Below, piece by piece: positions 20,341 to 32,139 of a stretch of 64,000 nucleotides of DNA. This DNA comes from Sphaerosporella brunnea (taxonomy: Eukaryota; Ascomycota; Pezizomycetes; Pezizales; Pyronemataceae): the NCBI GenBank assembly GCA_008704415.1, contig VXIS01000083.1:87975-151974 (forward strand), given 5' to 3'. Numbering within the stretch: the first letter of the stretch is position 1; the number at the start of each line of letters is the position of its first letter. The position numbers and the translations under genes were made by a program. The notes beneath the pieces were generated by a model that did not search any database, was not told the DNA's origin, and saw only the letters and a list, made by a program, of their open reading frames with translations.

Positions 20341-21040
20341 ACCTTCACTGAGGCTGGTGGCCGAGAGTGCTATTCGCTCAGCGCTGGCGTACGTGCACGG
20401 GATGGAAACACACAGGTAAGAATTACATGCAGACCTTCCAGGTTCCGTCGTGCTCACAATAGACGAACCGATGCGTGCTACCGCCTCTAGCAACGGTCAC
20501 CGCTCAGTGGCGAGTCCGATAAACAAGATAGTGCTCTCTCTGCCTCATGGTGTGTAGGAATAGTTCTCCACCAGCCTGAGAGATGCTTCGTCGAGCAGCC
20601 GACGGATTAAGCTCGTCCAGCTCACCAAACCGATGCTTTGCAAGCCAGCACCCTCCGAAGGGCTCCATAGATCGCATATCTGAGAGCGCGATAAATAGTC
20701 TCTCCGCCGAACTTCCACGATGACCACGCGCCAGCCCGTACGCTGGCCTACTGCGAATCTGATAGCAAAGACGGCTCACCGTTGAGAATTGTATTGTACT
20801 ATATCGACTTCCAATGCACACTGTTGGCGGGGTTGTTGCTGGCGAGCACGCATAGGAACTTCACTGTTGGCCTCCTGATACCCGCTGCTTATTAGAATAT
20901 CCCATGTAATTAACTTGGCAAGTCCCCACTTGGAATAGCAGTATATTCCCTCACCGCCGGGAATGCGAGGGCGGGATCGAAACACAGCGAAGCAAAGCCT
21001 CCGCCGGCCTTCCTGGGTTCGGTTTTAGGTGAAGGGAAGA
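20341..21040. other. No supported gene
   Basis: Overlapping frames of 60-105 codons on the minus strand (20504-20821, 20776-20985) without motifs. Confidence 0.3.
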
Positions 21041-21325
21041 ACTAGCGGGTATAGTTAATGCCAACCTCCGGTCCAGAAACGACGCTGATCCTCTCCTTGT
21101 ATTCAAATCTATCCCCTCACGGATGGTGGTCAAGTGAGGTGGCCCCGCAGGAGGTCCTGTGGCCGTTCGCGCCAAATGTGCAATCACCATTTACTCTCTA
21201 CGGAATGTGCTCAGAGTTACAGATATAGTGCACCGAAGGACGCTCATCGTTCCCGTGTATCCCAATCTACCCCCCCATGGATGCTCGTCAAGCGGGGAGG
21301 ACCCGCGGAGGGTCCTGGGGCTCTC
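21041..21325 (+). repeat. About 150-bp satellite, left of the hAT insertion
   Basis: Two units recognisable by attcaaatctatcccctcac, agttacagatatagtgcacc and ctctccag. It is broken by the family F/E hAT element whose target duplication is gggctctc. Confidence 0.8.
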
Positions 21326-22721
21326 CAGTGTTCCGAGCAGTCCGTTCGGTCCGGACCTGGCTCTGGACTGGACTGGATGGCATGCCGCGATCCAGTCTTC
21401 AGGTAAGACCAGGACTGGCAGTCTTTTTTGTACTGCGGTCTGGACCGCCTGCAGTCGACTGCAGTCGACCGTTGTTTGGGCGTTCACTAGAACACTATCT
21501 TTCGCCAATTTTCTACCAAGACATGACCGCCGCTATCCCGCTATCCCGCTATCCCTCTATCCAGGTGTCCTGCTCTCCTCGTCTTCCGCTGTCCTGTTTG
21601 CTCTTTTCAAGCTCCGCTTTGGATAGTGCCTTGAGCATTTCATCAAGGTCCTGTAATTGGGAATATTTGGCAGAGATCAATCCATCGCGCGCCCAGCTAT
21701 TGAAACACTCCTGAGCGCTGATAGTGTCATCGCTCAAGATGCACCGACGATCCGTAATGGTCAATTTTGCACCGCTGAAGACGCGCTCCGGTTCAGCAGA
21801 CATAGCAGGTATAGTTAGGTACGAGTTCCTCGTGTTCCGCATGGTGCGCTGGTTGACTAGCTGTCCGTCGTAGCGATGCGATGATTGCGCTGGTCGCGCG
21901 AGGTTGGTGGCGCTGTGTCTCGCTGGCGCTGTGCGGCACCTAGTGTTCATAGCGCCAACAATTTCAGCCCAGATGCTCGTGGCGTAGTTGGAGGGACGCA
22001 CTCCATATGAAACCATGAGCGCGGAAGGATGACGGTTCAATTCCCGGTGAAATCGGTAGGTTCATCGGTTGTTACCCGACTTCCGCGGGGTTACAAGCCT
22101 AGCAAGCTTGGGGATCAATCCCACAGCGTAGAGACTCCGTTACTTACCCGGATGGTCCTCGGGCGCTGGTTGATCTTTTGCTCCTCCAACAAATGTAAGT
22201 ACTGTTTTTTGATGTCTCGTTCGACAAGAACGAGATTTTAAGCACCGCGGTGATAAATTCTCAAGACCCGCAGGACCTTCGCGGTACTAAGATAAGGCAA
22301 TACGTAAGCCGCTGAACCACATTGAAGCGTCATGTGTGCTAGGTCCTTCCAGGGTGGCTAGGTGCGCTTTGCAGCCCAATATTTGATGACATGCTGAACA
22401 GCATGCTCATCAAGTGGTGCCTGATGTTGAAAGACTTCCATGCTGTCACGGCGCAAATCGTCCGCAGCCCGCCGCTGGACGAACTCTGGCTCATGCGAAT
22501 TGAAAGCGGGTTTCTACTATGATACATATCACAAGCTACGTACACCTACAATCGTATTCAGCATCCCTCGACTGCAGTCCACTGCGGTCTTTCCCGGTCC
22601 CTGGCACCCGTCGACTGGATCAGACTAGATCATGGTGGTCCTCCTGCAGTGTGGACCGGATTGGATCGTACCAGTCGGTCCGATCCAGTCTGCAGTCCTG
22701 GACGGACCGGACGGAACACTG
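21326..22721 (+). mobile_element. hAT element with transposase relic, family E (1396 bp)
   Basis: Left end CAGTGTTCCGAGCAGTCCGT; reverse complement of the right end CAGTGTTCCGTCCGGTCCGT. Flanks GGGCTCTC (21318-21325) and GGGCTCGC (22722-22729) match at 7 of 8 bases. The insertion lies in the satellite. Subterminal words (CTGCAGTCGAC, GGACTGGACTGG) are shared with the 18588-19388 element, so this is a longer, once autonomous relative. Confidence 0.9.
21549..22040 (-). pseudogene. hAT transposase C-terminus (dimerisation domain)
   Basis: Minus-strand frame of about 160 codons. It contains the conserved hAT C-terminal block: LTIPAMSAEPERVFSGAKLT, then DRRCILSDDTISAQECFNSW. Upstream it loses similarity after some 60 residues, so most of the catalytic domain is deleted. 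A Lys/Glu-rich tail follows (LSKAELEKSKQDSGRR). It places the host element firmly in the hAT superfamily. It is non-functional, since the RNase H-like catalytic core is absent. Confidence 0.88.
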
Positions 22722-23484
22722 GGGCTCGCCAGGTGAAAATGAGCTACCGGCCTTTATTCTCCATGGAACGAGCTCAGACTTACAGATATGGGGCATCAAA
22801 TGACGCTCATGCTTCATTTATATTCAAATCTATCCCCCAATGGAGGGTTGTCATGTGGGGTGGCTCTGTGGCTCTCCGGGTCAAACTGTGCTACCGGCCT
22901 TTACTCTCTATGGAGTGAGCTCTAACATACAGATACAAGCCATCAAAAGACGATCATCCTCGCGCTGTATTCAAATATTTCCCCCCATGGATGCTTGTCA
23001 TAGAGGTTGGCCGGGTGGCCCTCTCCGGTCAAAATGTGATAACCGCCTTTGCTGTGTATAGTATGAACTCAAACTTTCAGATATAAGCCATCAACAGACG
23101 ATCATGCTCGCGCAGTATTCAAATCTATCCCCCCATGCGTGCTTGTCATATAGGGTAGCCCAGCGGGATGCACTGTCGCTCTCCGGTCAAAATGTGATAA
23201 CCGGCTTTACTCTATATAGAATGAGCTCAAACTTACAGATATAGGACACCCAAGGACGCTGATTCTGCCACTGTATTCAAATCTTTCCCCCCATGGATGC
23301 TTGTCATGTTCGATGGCCCCACGGGGGGCTACCCGGGTCAAAATATCCTCACGGCCTACTCTGTATTGAATGAGCTCAAACTTACGGATATTGAACACCA
23401 GAAAGCACCCATTCTCGCGCTGTATTCAAATCGATCCCCCCATCGATGGTGGTCAGGTAAGGTGGCGCCAGGGTGGGTCCTGTG
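22722..23484 (+). repeat. About 150-bp satellite array, five units
   Basis: The landmark 'acagatat' (or a close variant) recurs at about 22781, 22928, 23076, 23234 and 23384, giving periods of 147, 148, 158 and 150 bp. Units share gagctcaaacttacagatat, attcaaatctatcccccca and ctctccgggtcaaa. Divergence is about 15-25% by eye, so the array is old. Confidence 0.88.
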
Positions 23485-24242
23485 CAGTGATGCACACGAG
23501 ACCGCGAGACGAGACTGCGGATGATCGACACACGTCGAGAACTGTCGAGACCGCTCGAGAATGGCGAGACTACGCGAGAATGACAGCGGCCTCGCGAGAA
23601 CCAGGTGAGACCCGGCGAGAATCTCTCCGGCGCGGAAGAGATTCCAGTCTGCATCATAAACTGGGCCGACGAGCCATGCGCGCTGGTGCACCTAGATGGG
23701 AGAGGAACATAAAAAGACACTATCCTCGTACAATGGCCATTTGTGTACCAGCCGCTCGACATGGAACATTGCACCGGTCGTCCTCCACCGAATCACTATG
23801 CACTGGCAACGAGCGAATCAAACCCTAGAAGCGCTCTGCCTCCACCATGCGCGCAACGTGACGAGGGCCTGAAGACTGTCGGGGGCCATGCGAGCTTGAT
23901 GGCGTTCCTGAGCGGTCCCTGCAGCGGCGAAGAGCCGTTCCGCCGGCCCTGAGGAAGCTAAACCGCGGCGTCAGCATTGACACCACCAGAGTACCGTGAG
24001 ATGACTTACGCTGGGTCGACTTCGCCATCATTGCGCGTCGAGGATACATGATGACGCCTCCCCAAACAACAGCGGCACCATAGCAGCCTGAACGTTGCAG
24101 TGTCAGCCGAGCACTCGCGAGAATGACGAGACCCAACGAGAACCGTCGAGACTACCACGAGACTGGCAAGACATTTCGAGGCCGCACGATTCTCACCAGA
24201 CCGAGACCCTCGGCGAGAATTCTCGACTCGTGTGCAACACCG
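23485..24242 (+). mobile_element. Non-autonomous hAT, CGAGA family copy B (758 bp)
   Basis: Left end CAGTGATGCACACGAGACCG; right end ...gactcgtgtgcaacaccg. Interior closely matches copy C at 60130-60880, in the opposite orientation. No matching 8-bp flanks were found (gtcctgtg, cggcggct), so one side may have been rearranged. No transposase. Confidence 0.8.
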
Positions 24243-26907
24243 CGGCGGCTCGATCTGCCATCAAGTACCGCTGTACGGCTACAAACAATGTGGACGAACT
24301 TCGTTAAGTATCACGTACCGCCACGAGATCTGCAGACTGACATCATCATGGTAATGCGACAATGCAGGGGGAGAGCCGGTTCAGAGGTCAGGTCCAGAAG
24401 ATGGGTTCGAAACGGCAGCATCGAGTATACCGGGCTCAAAAGATACAGTCCCCGGGACGAGTATTCCCTTCTTTGGTTGGGGAGGCATTCGGGAGATGAA
24501 GCATTCCGGACCGCGCCGCCGCTGGTAAACAGTGGGTTCATGTTCTCCGGTAGTCACGACGGCCGCCTCTGAGCATCGGTCTCACGTTGCTCCAGCCGCG
24601 TTGCGTCCCCGGGTAGACGAGTTTTCAAAACCCGTGGAGACCTCACAATAAGTTCCATACAGTTCTGTTCATATCCGGTGGTAATTTGTGGAACACTACT
24701 TCACCGGACAGCACGTCATCTCTGGTGCCGCCTACGGGATATTCGCCAACCGCGAAGTTCCGTGGATGGAAAGGGGTCGGCTTTCCGGGTTTGCCCCATC
24801 GCTTTCTGTTGAGTATAGATGACCTCCAATAGGTGTCTCCCGATGGGTGCCACGGTCCACAATCCCATGCCGCACACGTTGGTTCGTGTCCGCCCGCCCA
24901 AACGGCGTTGATAAATAAGATTGACGTGTACAATCCTGCGTTCTCTTAGGGAACGCAGCGCTGCGAACAGGCGAACTCTATGTGATGGAGACATTCAGCC
25001 CCCGCTGACCGGTGATACATACAGGTGACGTTTTTGTTTATAACGTAGAGCCCTTTGATGCCATTCGTTTACCGTGTTATCCCGGTAATAAGGCAATTGC
25101 ACAGACGCCGATGTATAGTGACACGTAGCGTTCAGCGGGTAGTGAAGCTGGATGGAAAGTGTTTCGACGGGAGCTGGAGTGCGAAGACGTGACGTGGAAA
25201 GGCAAAAAGACGAAGACACTTGAGACAAGGTGGAGACGGGGAAGAGCGAGCGCTCTGGCTGTCGCCGCGGCCTCCCTCTCGCTGCTTTATTTTAATACTG
25301 TACCCCAGCGGCGTACTGAGGCTGTAGGCCGCAGGCACCAATTTATATAATGTCACTAGGGGACAGCCCCCGCTTAGAGGTCCTACCGGTCATCGTGTGG
25401 ATTAGGAAACCGAGAGGTGGCCTTCCCCGTCCGCGAAACCGTCCACCGCCTTCTCGCCGGATGGCGGCTTCCACACTCGCCCAGTTCCCCGCACCGGCTA
25501 CGCCCGTCATAGGCGGTTACTGCTCAAGCTCGTTGCGATCAGCAAACAGCACTCGTCGCCGGTGATGCCAGGATATTACGTGGACGAGGGAGGGGAACCT
25601 CCGTCAGCCTCCCGGGTTTGTGCCACCATCTGGTGTTGCGTATACGTGTCTAAGGGGCTCTTACAGCTGCGAGGTGCGAACTCACTCACCCTCCAATCCA
25701 CCTTTTGTAGCTCGCGAGGATTATTCAAGTGTAAACGTGGGCGTATGTAAGTGAACATTGCCCGCCGCTGAGCAATACACTAAGGATGTACGAGATGGTA
25801 AACAATTCTTCGGCGGCGGCCCCCATCCTGCTCGCCGCGCCCACCGGCCATATATAAGAGACGGAATGCGACACGTAAGTGCAAGCTCGATGCCAGGTCC
25901 CCATCTCACCGCTCAGTACGAGATGGAAACAGGCCGGTGCGGATTCTCCGGCAGTCTGCGCCGGTCACCCCTAGCCGGCCTCCGAATATACGTCCGCCTC
26001 ACTTCCCCGTTCGCTCACTTTCCAGCGGCCGTTCCCGGTCGTACATATGCGAAAGTTAAACAGCAAGGTTCATATCGTTCTCCGCCATCTCTCGTGTAGC
26101 TCCAAACGCCTACCGACTTATCCGATACCTGTCCCGGCTTAACTTTTCTCGTGACACGACAAAGGAAGATATTTCGACAGGCACCTGGCTATTACTATCG
26201 GCTGCTACCCCCTAGAGCCTGCGTAACCGCCACTGCGGCTCAGTGTGGCCTTCAGAGATCTCCGATAGAGATGCTGGGCCGCCACCGCTCCTTCGGTGCA
26301 GGTACCGAGTGTTGAATAATTACCTACCCCGTTATATATAATCCCACCGTGGCATAGTATCACGTAGTCCTAGCAGCACCATAGCAGATCGTCCGATTGT
26401 GTAGATGCCGCTGCGCGGAATTCCACATACTTCCGGGTATTGTCTAGTCTCGGCTGTAGTAATGAAGACTTTGGAAGAGCGGGCTATCGCGTGAACTGGC
26501 ATTCCAACCCTGTCAATTCGGTCCAGAAACAACATGTTTGATCACCATGACGCGCGGCACACGAGGAGGAAATGTGATCAAGCACTTTCCATATGTAGGA
26601 GGGATCAGGGTTTGAATCGGTCGCCGAGATCAGCGCCTCCCAACTCGCGCCCTCGGTCGTCAAAAGTTGAGTTCACAAATAGTGTAATAGTGGTGGAATG
26701 CACATTGTAAGCGGCAAGATAAAATTGTCTTTTTATTCTTCTGGCACTGAGAAGGCTTGCAGTCATCAGAACAGCGTTGTAATGTGGTCATCGCCAGTCA
26801 TCCAGCTGCCAAATCCCAGAAGCGCGCATCACGGCCGTCTCCCTCTGCATATCCTACAACTACCACAATTTTCACGCGACCTAGATCGAGACACAAAAAG
26901 TGAAGTC
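24243..26907. other. No supported gene
   Basis: Many short, mutually overlapping frames (for example minus 24994-24716 and plus 25758-26099). No motif, repeat or consistent splice chain seen. Confidence 0.3.
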
Positions 26908-27335
26908 GATGGTGAGGCTTCACTGACGATCACTCCAGCGCTTGAAAAAGGAAATCTGTTCAGTGGAGCGCCGGATGTGTGGCGGCACGCGGAGGTTCAA
27001 TCGCCTCTTCCGGTCTTACTGATGCTCGCGACATCAGGCGGGCTGCGTGGGCTGTCAGCCCGGCTGATCAAAACCCCGGCCGGGCCGGCTGCGCAAAGCA
27101 GCCCGTCGGCCCAGACCAGGCTGTGTGGGTTGGCTACTGGTAACGCTGACAGTCACCTGGTTTTTTGGGTAACATCCAGCCTGATTGGGTATATTCCCCC
27201 TCGCTCTGGAAGAGGAGGCATCATTCGGCATTTTGCTCACCGTCTTGCTCCCTATGTTTCACGTTCTTTATTCCCTATGGTCCTGGAACGTATCTCTGAC
27301 TTTACTTCCCCCTGTGGCATCATATTCTGTAGCTA
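26908..27335 (+). repeat. Dispersed repeat, copy 2
   Basis: Matches 8562-8897 at both ends (gtgaggcttcactgacgatc; ctccctatgtttcacgttct). It carries an extra central stretch with ctgatcaaaaccccggccgg and an inverted gggctgacag/ctgtcagccc motif. Confidence 0.75.
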
Positions 27336-27337
27336 GT

Positions 27338-27967
27338 CTACTCTTCGCAGCGGGGAGGAAAAAATACAATACTAAGAAAAACAACCAGAAGATCAAACAA
27401 TGAAGAAGAAAACCATCTAAAGACCGAAACCTGAATCACGCGTCTGCAAAGGTTGCCCCTAGCCCGGCAGAACCGGGTCCGGAGGCTGAGCTTCGGGAGC
27501 CCTTGGCTCAGCCCCGTAGCCCAGTGCCGGCCTGAACTCCTCCCAGCCTGTTTCTGAAGCTGCTGTACCTGCTGCTGCAGAAGATGCTGCTGCTGTGCTG
27601 GAGGAATCGTCAGCGCCCCGGCAGGAGGGAGCGCACGAGGAACCACGGCCGGCCACCAGCGCCGCTTCCTTATCGTCGTGGTGCCAACGATCACGACCTG
27701 CGTCAAGATGTGGAACATGACGGATCCCTCGACGACCTGCAACGGGCGGCCCACGAACAGCGCCGGCCACAGCGTGGCCAGCGCAGCGTCGTTGGCCAGA
27801 GCGACGAGTGCTGTGGCCCAACGCGCGGGGTTGCCGCCGTGGCCGGGGTGCTCGTCCGGGAACCATCCGTTGACGATCGCGGCTTCGCCCATGGTCAGGT
27901 GCACCTTGGCGTTGCCGAGTGGTGGCGCGATGTTGTGCTGGTTTTGGATGTAGACCATGGTGGCCAT
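27338..27967 (-). CDS. Hypothetical protein with Gln-rich segment (209 aa)
   Basis: ATG at 27967. N-terminal 110 residues look like a folded domain (MVYIQNQHNIAPPLGNAKVH, then GEAAIVNGWFPDEHPG and ALFVGRPLQVVEGSVMFHIL). A Pro/Ala linker and a Gln-rich stretch (PPAQQQHLLQQQVQQLQKQ) follow. The last 60 residues run towards the dispersed repeat and end in a hydrophobic segment (SSLFDLLVVFLSIVFF) that may not be native. The plus-strand frames here are shadows. It lies directly downstream of the 54-nt-intron gene on the same strand, and the two may be parts of one spliced transcript. No family recognised. Confidence 0.45.
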   Translation of the reverse strand: MATMVYIQNQHNIAPPLGNAKVHLTMGEAAIVNGWFPDEHPGHGGNPARWATALVALANDAALATLWPALFVGRPLQVVEGSVMFHILTQVVIVGTTTIRKRRWWPAVVPRALPPAGALTIPPAQQQHLLQQQVQQLQKQAGRSSGRHWATGLSQGLPKLSLRTRFCRARGNLCRRVIQVSVFRWFSSSLFDLLVVFLSIVFFPPRCEE

Positions 27968-28189
27968 TTTGTGGTATGCGCTGCGTGCGAGGGGTGGATT
28001 GTTGTGGGTGACATGGTGAGGAGAATATACCTGAAAGGATGCTAAACAATAATGGCGCGACGTGACAAAGTTGCAGGTTTACGCACTATTGCAATGGTTT
28101 GCTATTCCGCATACACACGGAGATGTGAAAATGTTACCTGATGTTGAGGCGTGTGTAGGCTGGTTGGTGGGGAAGATACAAGGTGTGTT

Positions 28190-28890
28190 TAGGGGAGGGG
28201 AAGGTGGCAAGCGTGTGTGGGCTTGGCTAGTGGGGAAGCCGGAGCCAGTGCCATCGGGGGAGATATTCCTGGCGATGTCCATGCCTGTGTAGCGGGACAC
28301 ATCGACGTAAATGGACCCAGTTTTTTGCCGCGCCGCCGACACCGACGCCTGTCCTGGGGTGACTGCGAGCCCGGGCAGTTGGTTATCCGTGGCGAGTGCA
28401 GGTCCAGGGAGGAGAACACGGTCGCATGCGCTGGTTTCGCCCGTGACCTTGGGAATCTTCCGAGCATTGTCATTTTCGGGCTTCTTCTCTCTCTTGATGG
28501 ACAGGTTTCTGCGGATGATGTCACAGCGAATGCTCTTAGTTGTCGGGGCCGGGGGTTCACCTTGCCCTTGCGCTTGCGATTGCGTTTGTTGGCGTCGTCC
28601 GACTGACCTGAGGCTGTAATTGTGGACGGCGAGGGGACTATTGGTTTGTTGCCAGGCAAGGCTCGGTAGAGTGGCAGAGGTAGGTATATACCGGCGGCTT
28701 GAGTGGTTTCAGCTAGGCGCTGCCAGTACGTCAGCTAAACAGCACCGTCCGAGTGAACAGAAAAAACATGTACCTGCTGGTGCGGTGGGGTCTTGCGAGT
28801 CGCGCCAGAAGCGTCAGCGGCGTCGGCCCCGTCAACAGCGTCAGCCGCGTCAGCGCGTCCCTTGCATGCGGTCCCAATGAATGTGGCCAT
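28190..28890 (-). CDS. Paralogue of the 54-nt-intron gene
   Basis: ATG at 28890. Exon 1 28890-28774 (39 codons, MATFIGTACKGRADAADAVD...), intron 28773-28720, exon 2 28719-28692, intron 28691-28638, exon 3 from 28637. Both introns are exactly 54 nt. The second (GTATATACCTACC...CAATAG, phase 1 after ETTQAA) matches the introns of the 6660-7472 gene along its length; the first is a different 54-nt sequence (GTACATG...ctgac...GGCAG, phase 0). Exon 3 encodes ASGQSDDANKRNRKRKGKVN, corresponding to SGQSGNVNKCRRKRKVR in the other gene. The 3' end is uncertain: the frame continues to about 28190, but a further intron at about 28443 could switch to the frame with TGSIYVDVSRYTGMDIARN. Function unknown; basic patch suggests nucleic-acid contact. 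Confidence 0.6.
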
Positions 28891-28899
28891 GATGTCGGG

Positions 28900-31800
28900 G
28901 TAGCGACGCAAGACGAGAACCAGCGGAGATCAGCACCAGCAGGAAGCGGAAAGGAAGAAAGAAAGAAAGAAGCGACGCAAGACGAGACCCAGAAGGTTGG
29001 TTGCAGGTTACCTGCTGCTCAACAACCAAGCCCGGTCGGCAAACATGCAGCCGGCTGCCTGGCTGTGCTCTTCCTCGGGCGGGAAGAATGCACGTCATTG
29101 TCGCTTCACTGGGTATCACTCTGTACCAATTGCCGACTTTTACACACAAAAACGCAGCCCACATACGTCTCGCCCGAACCTGGACGCATCTACCATGGCC
29201 GGTGAGCAGTACAACCGCTGAGGCCACAAACGGGCATGCGGGCTGTAGGACTTGATGTCGTTGCGAGCTGGGCAGCGGACTGCCGCAAACCTGAAAACTG
29301 CGCAACGCCTTTAGTGACGGCATGGCCTAAAACTCCGATATACACTGGCGCCGCAAAAGCGCGGAGCAGGACAGGGCTAATAGATCACCAGCGACCTTTG
29401 GTGCTGCAGTTGAGCAATGGCATAGCACCAATAAGGGAGCGACCCGGCTCCGGCAGGGCGTCGTGACTGTTCGCGGTCGCATCCGGAGAACAACGTTGGT
29501 TAGAAGGAAAAACAAGGCATCAGGCCCAAGGGGCTTAAAACGCGCAGCGACACAACATGTGTAGCCCCCAACGGCCTTGAATCTAAGGAACCGGATTAGC
29601 CAACATGCTGTCCACCTACGCAACTGGTCGGCAGTATGTATGTAGACTGTGATGTTCGAGTTGTATCATACCCAATCACAGACTGGAATGTAGTAAACGG
29701 TGACTGCAGGAGAAGTGACAACCAATACCAGGCACTTGAAACTGCCTGGCGCGATTTCGCGTGTGCGCGATTTTCATCGCATAACCAGGATGCGCCGGTG
29801 GCCTTCCGTGGGTGGACACTGATTACTGGGCGGGGACTATGACGCGGATGCGCGTCGAAGCAGGGACGGGGCGACCGCGGAACCCATACGTTGGGAGGGA
29901 TGCTCACTTCTGTGAACTACATCACGCAATACGCAGTGGTGGCAAATGACGGACTGGGGATGTTGCAGTTCGGTGTCGGATTCGGTTACTCAACTGGGAT
30001 TCAAGCTGTCCGGCGCGGACACATCTGTGTCTGCATGCCCCGGCAATGGATTGTGACAATCGGTGATCATGCTCGTACCTTATGCAAGCCTGAATCCACG
30101 AATCCAGATTTCGTGGGACCTTTGTGGCGTGGCACTGCCTTCGCCCTCCGCTAGACGCGTCCCATCATTTCGGCTTTCCCCACTCTTGCCGCGCCGAGGC
30201 TTCCCCACGGCCACATGTTGTGTACCGCCGTTTGTGCGACTGATTCACCTTGACCTTTCATCCGTGCATATTCTCCGGATTCTCCCAAGCGTAACCACGC
30301 TGATATATCACCCCGGTCAAGGTCCCGACGGCTGTTGCATCATGTCACACTGTTGGAGTGGGTGTTAGTCCCCTAAACCGCGGTGTATACGTATTTCAAG
30401 TTGTAGGTACCCCATCTGTCACAGGCAAGCCCGTGCCGGTACGTTACCACCACGTCCTACCGGCCTTCAACTTAAGGGTCTCGGCTCCAGCACATCCGAA
30501 CATGCTGAACTGAGTCTCCCTGTGATTCGGTGAATTTATGAGCGAAACTACCGCCCCCCGCAGCGAGGTCCGGCCACTTCATCAACCGCTCACTGTAGCG
30601 AGCACAAGCTGGGTGTGGCCTCGGCATCGGAGATGTGCAGCTTTGAGCCGTTGCCCTGTGCCATGCCAGCATGGGTGCGTGCTTGTTGTTGTGCATAATT
30701 CAGCAGTTTTCACGGAAAGCGCCGGGACGCATGATTCGTGGTGTCAGGTGAAGGTAGTAGCGGCTCGCCTCACCCGTGCACCCGCCCTCACTTGAATACT
30801 TGGATTCTCCCCCGAGCTCTCTGGAGACTGTGAGGAGCAGCACGGCGCTAATTCAGGCAGCCGCGAGTTCATCTCAACGCCCAAAGCAAACCCCGAGTCA
30901 TAGCAGGAGCAAAGCAGAAGCGGCGCAAGGTGGGGGAGGATGAGGGGCTAGGGATCATGTAACCACAAAATGTACAGCGCACGCATGGAGTAAGTGTCTA
31001 CAATGCCGGTGTGGCGCTTATTATGGTTTACAATGCTCCACCGGTTATGACCACCAGAATCATAACAAATTTACGCGCGAAGAGAACAATAACCTGTCGA
31101 AAAAAGAAAATCTGTGGTTGGGGGCTGCAGAAGAGGCAGCTCCTGGGAGGTCGCGGATGTCTCGACGATTGACGGGCTGAATCCTATCAGGCATGGATGG
31201 GCTGGGCTGTGAGCAATGTCAATCGGCTTTCTACTTTCCACTTGACCGGTAAATGTGCCTGCTGCCGATACTTTCGCAAGGCGTAGCTTCATTTTGAGTC
31301 CTCAATGGGGGAGGGATGCCACCTTTGTGGGTGCGGGTGGAGGTCTTGGGGTCCCGCTCCTCCACCACCACCACCACCACCATCAATTATCAGCACATAG
31401 GCTTGGATTGATAGAAGCTTGCCGTTCGTGTGCAATGGAATATTGATAAGCTACAGACGTGACGTTCATGGTTGATTTCGAAGGCCGCCTGCGTACCCAA
31501 TGCCGAATCCTGTTGAGACGACGATCCAAAACGAGCAAAAGATGTGAGGTGGTAATTTGTACCGTATTAGGAGAAGGAAGCCCTTCCGAACTATCTATCC
31601 GGCCTCACCGTAAAGACCCTGAACACCCCAAAGAACCGCACAAACTGGCGAACCCCATCTATGACCCGGCTGCATGAGGCAGGGCGTCCTCCACCCAACC
31701 ATTCCCACGCCCTTTAGCACGGCATATAGGTACGATCCGGAGTATTCTATGTTGGAACTGCAAATGGGAATGACTCGGCATTAGCGGTGCCATAGATTTG

Positions 31801-32139
31801 GAGACCTGTGTACCGGCGGCGAGGGCTCAGATTGTCGCTGATGTCCCACCCGTCTTGCCGCCATCCATTCACAAATCGCAAAGTGTCAACAACGGTCTTT
31901 AGCAGCGAGTATCGTCGCGTTGTTGTAATGCCTGTTGACATGATGTGGGCGTGGGCCGAGTGCTGGATAGTGAAGCGCTGTTATCGCCCGTCGTTGATCG
32001 TGACGGCAACGCGCCACCGCGTCTCACTGAAAAATAATATTATAACGGGCAATGTCTTACATACCACCCAAAAGCCTGCGAAAGGCGCACGATACTACCG
32101 CCTGAATCTCGCATCAGCACTTGCCAGGGAATCCCCCAA
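28900..32139. other. No complete gene; scattered protein-like frames
   Basis: Frames worth noting: plus 29636-29842 (CDVRVVSYPITDWNVVNGDC), plus 29891-30154 (ANDGLGMLQFGVGFGYSTG) and plus 30538-30795. They could be exons, but no chain of GT-AG introns joins them convincingly. A (CAC)n run encodes His at about 31358-31382, and a GAAA run lies near 28952. No transposon signatures. Confidence 0.25.
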
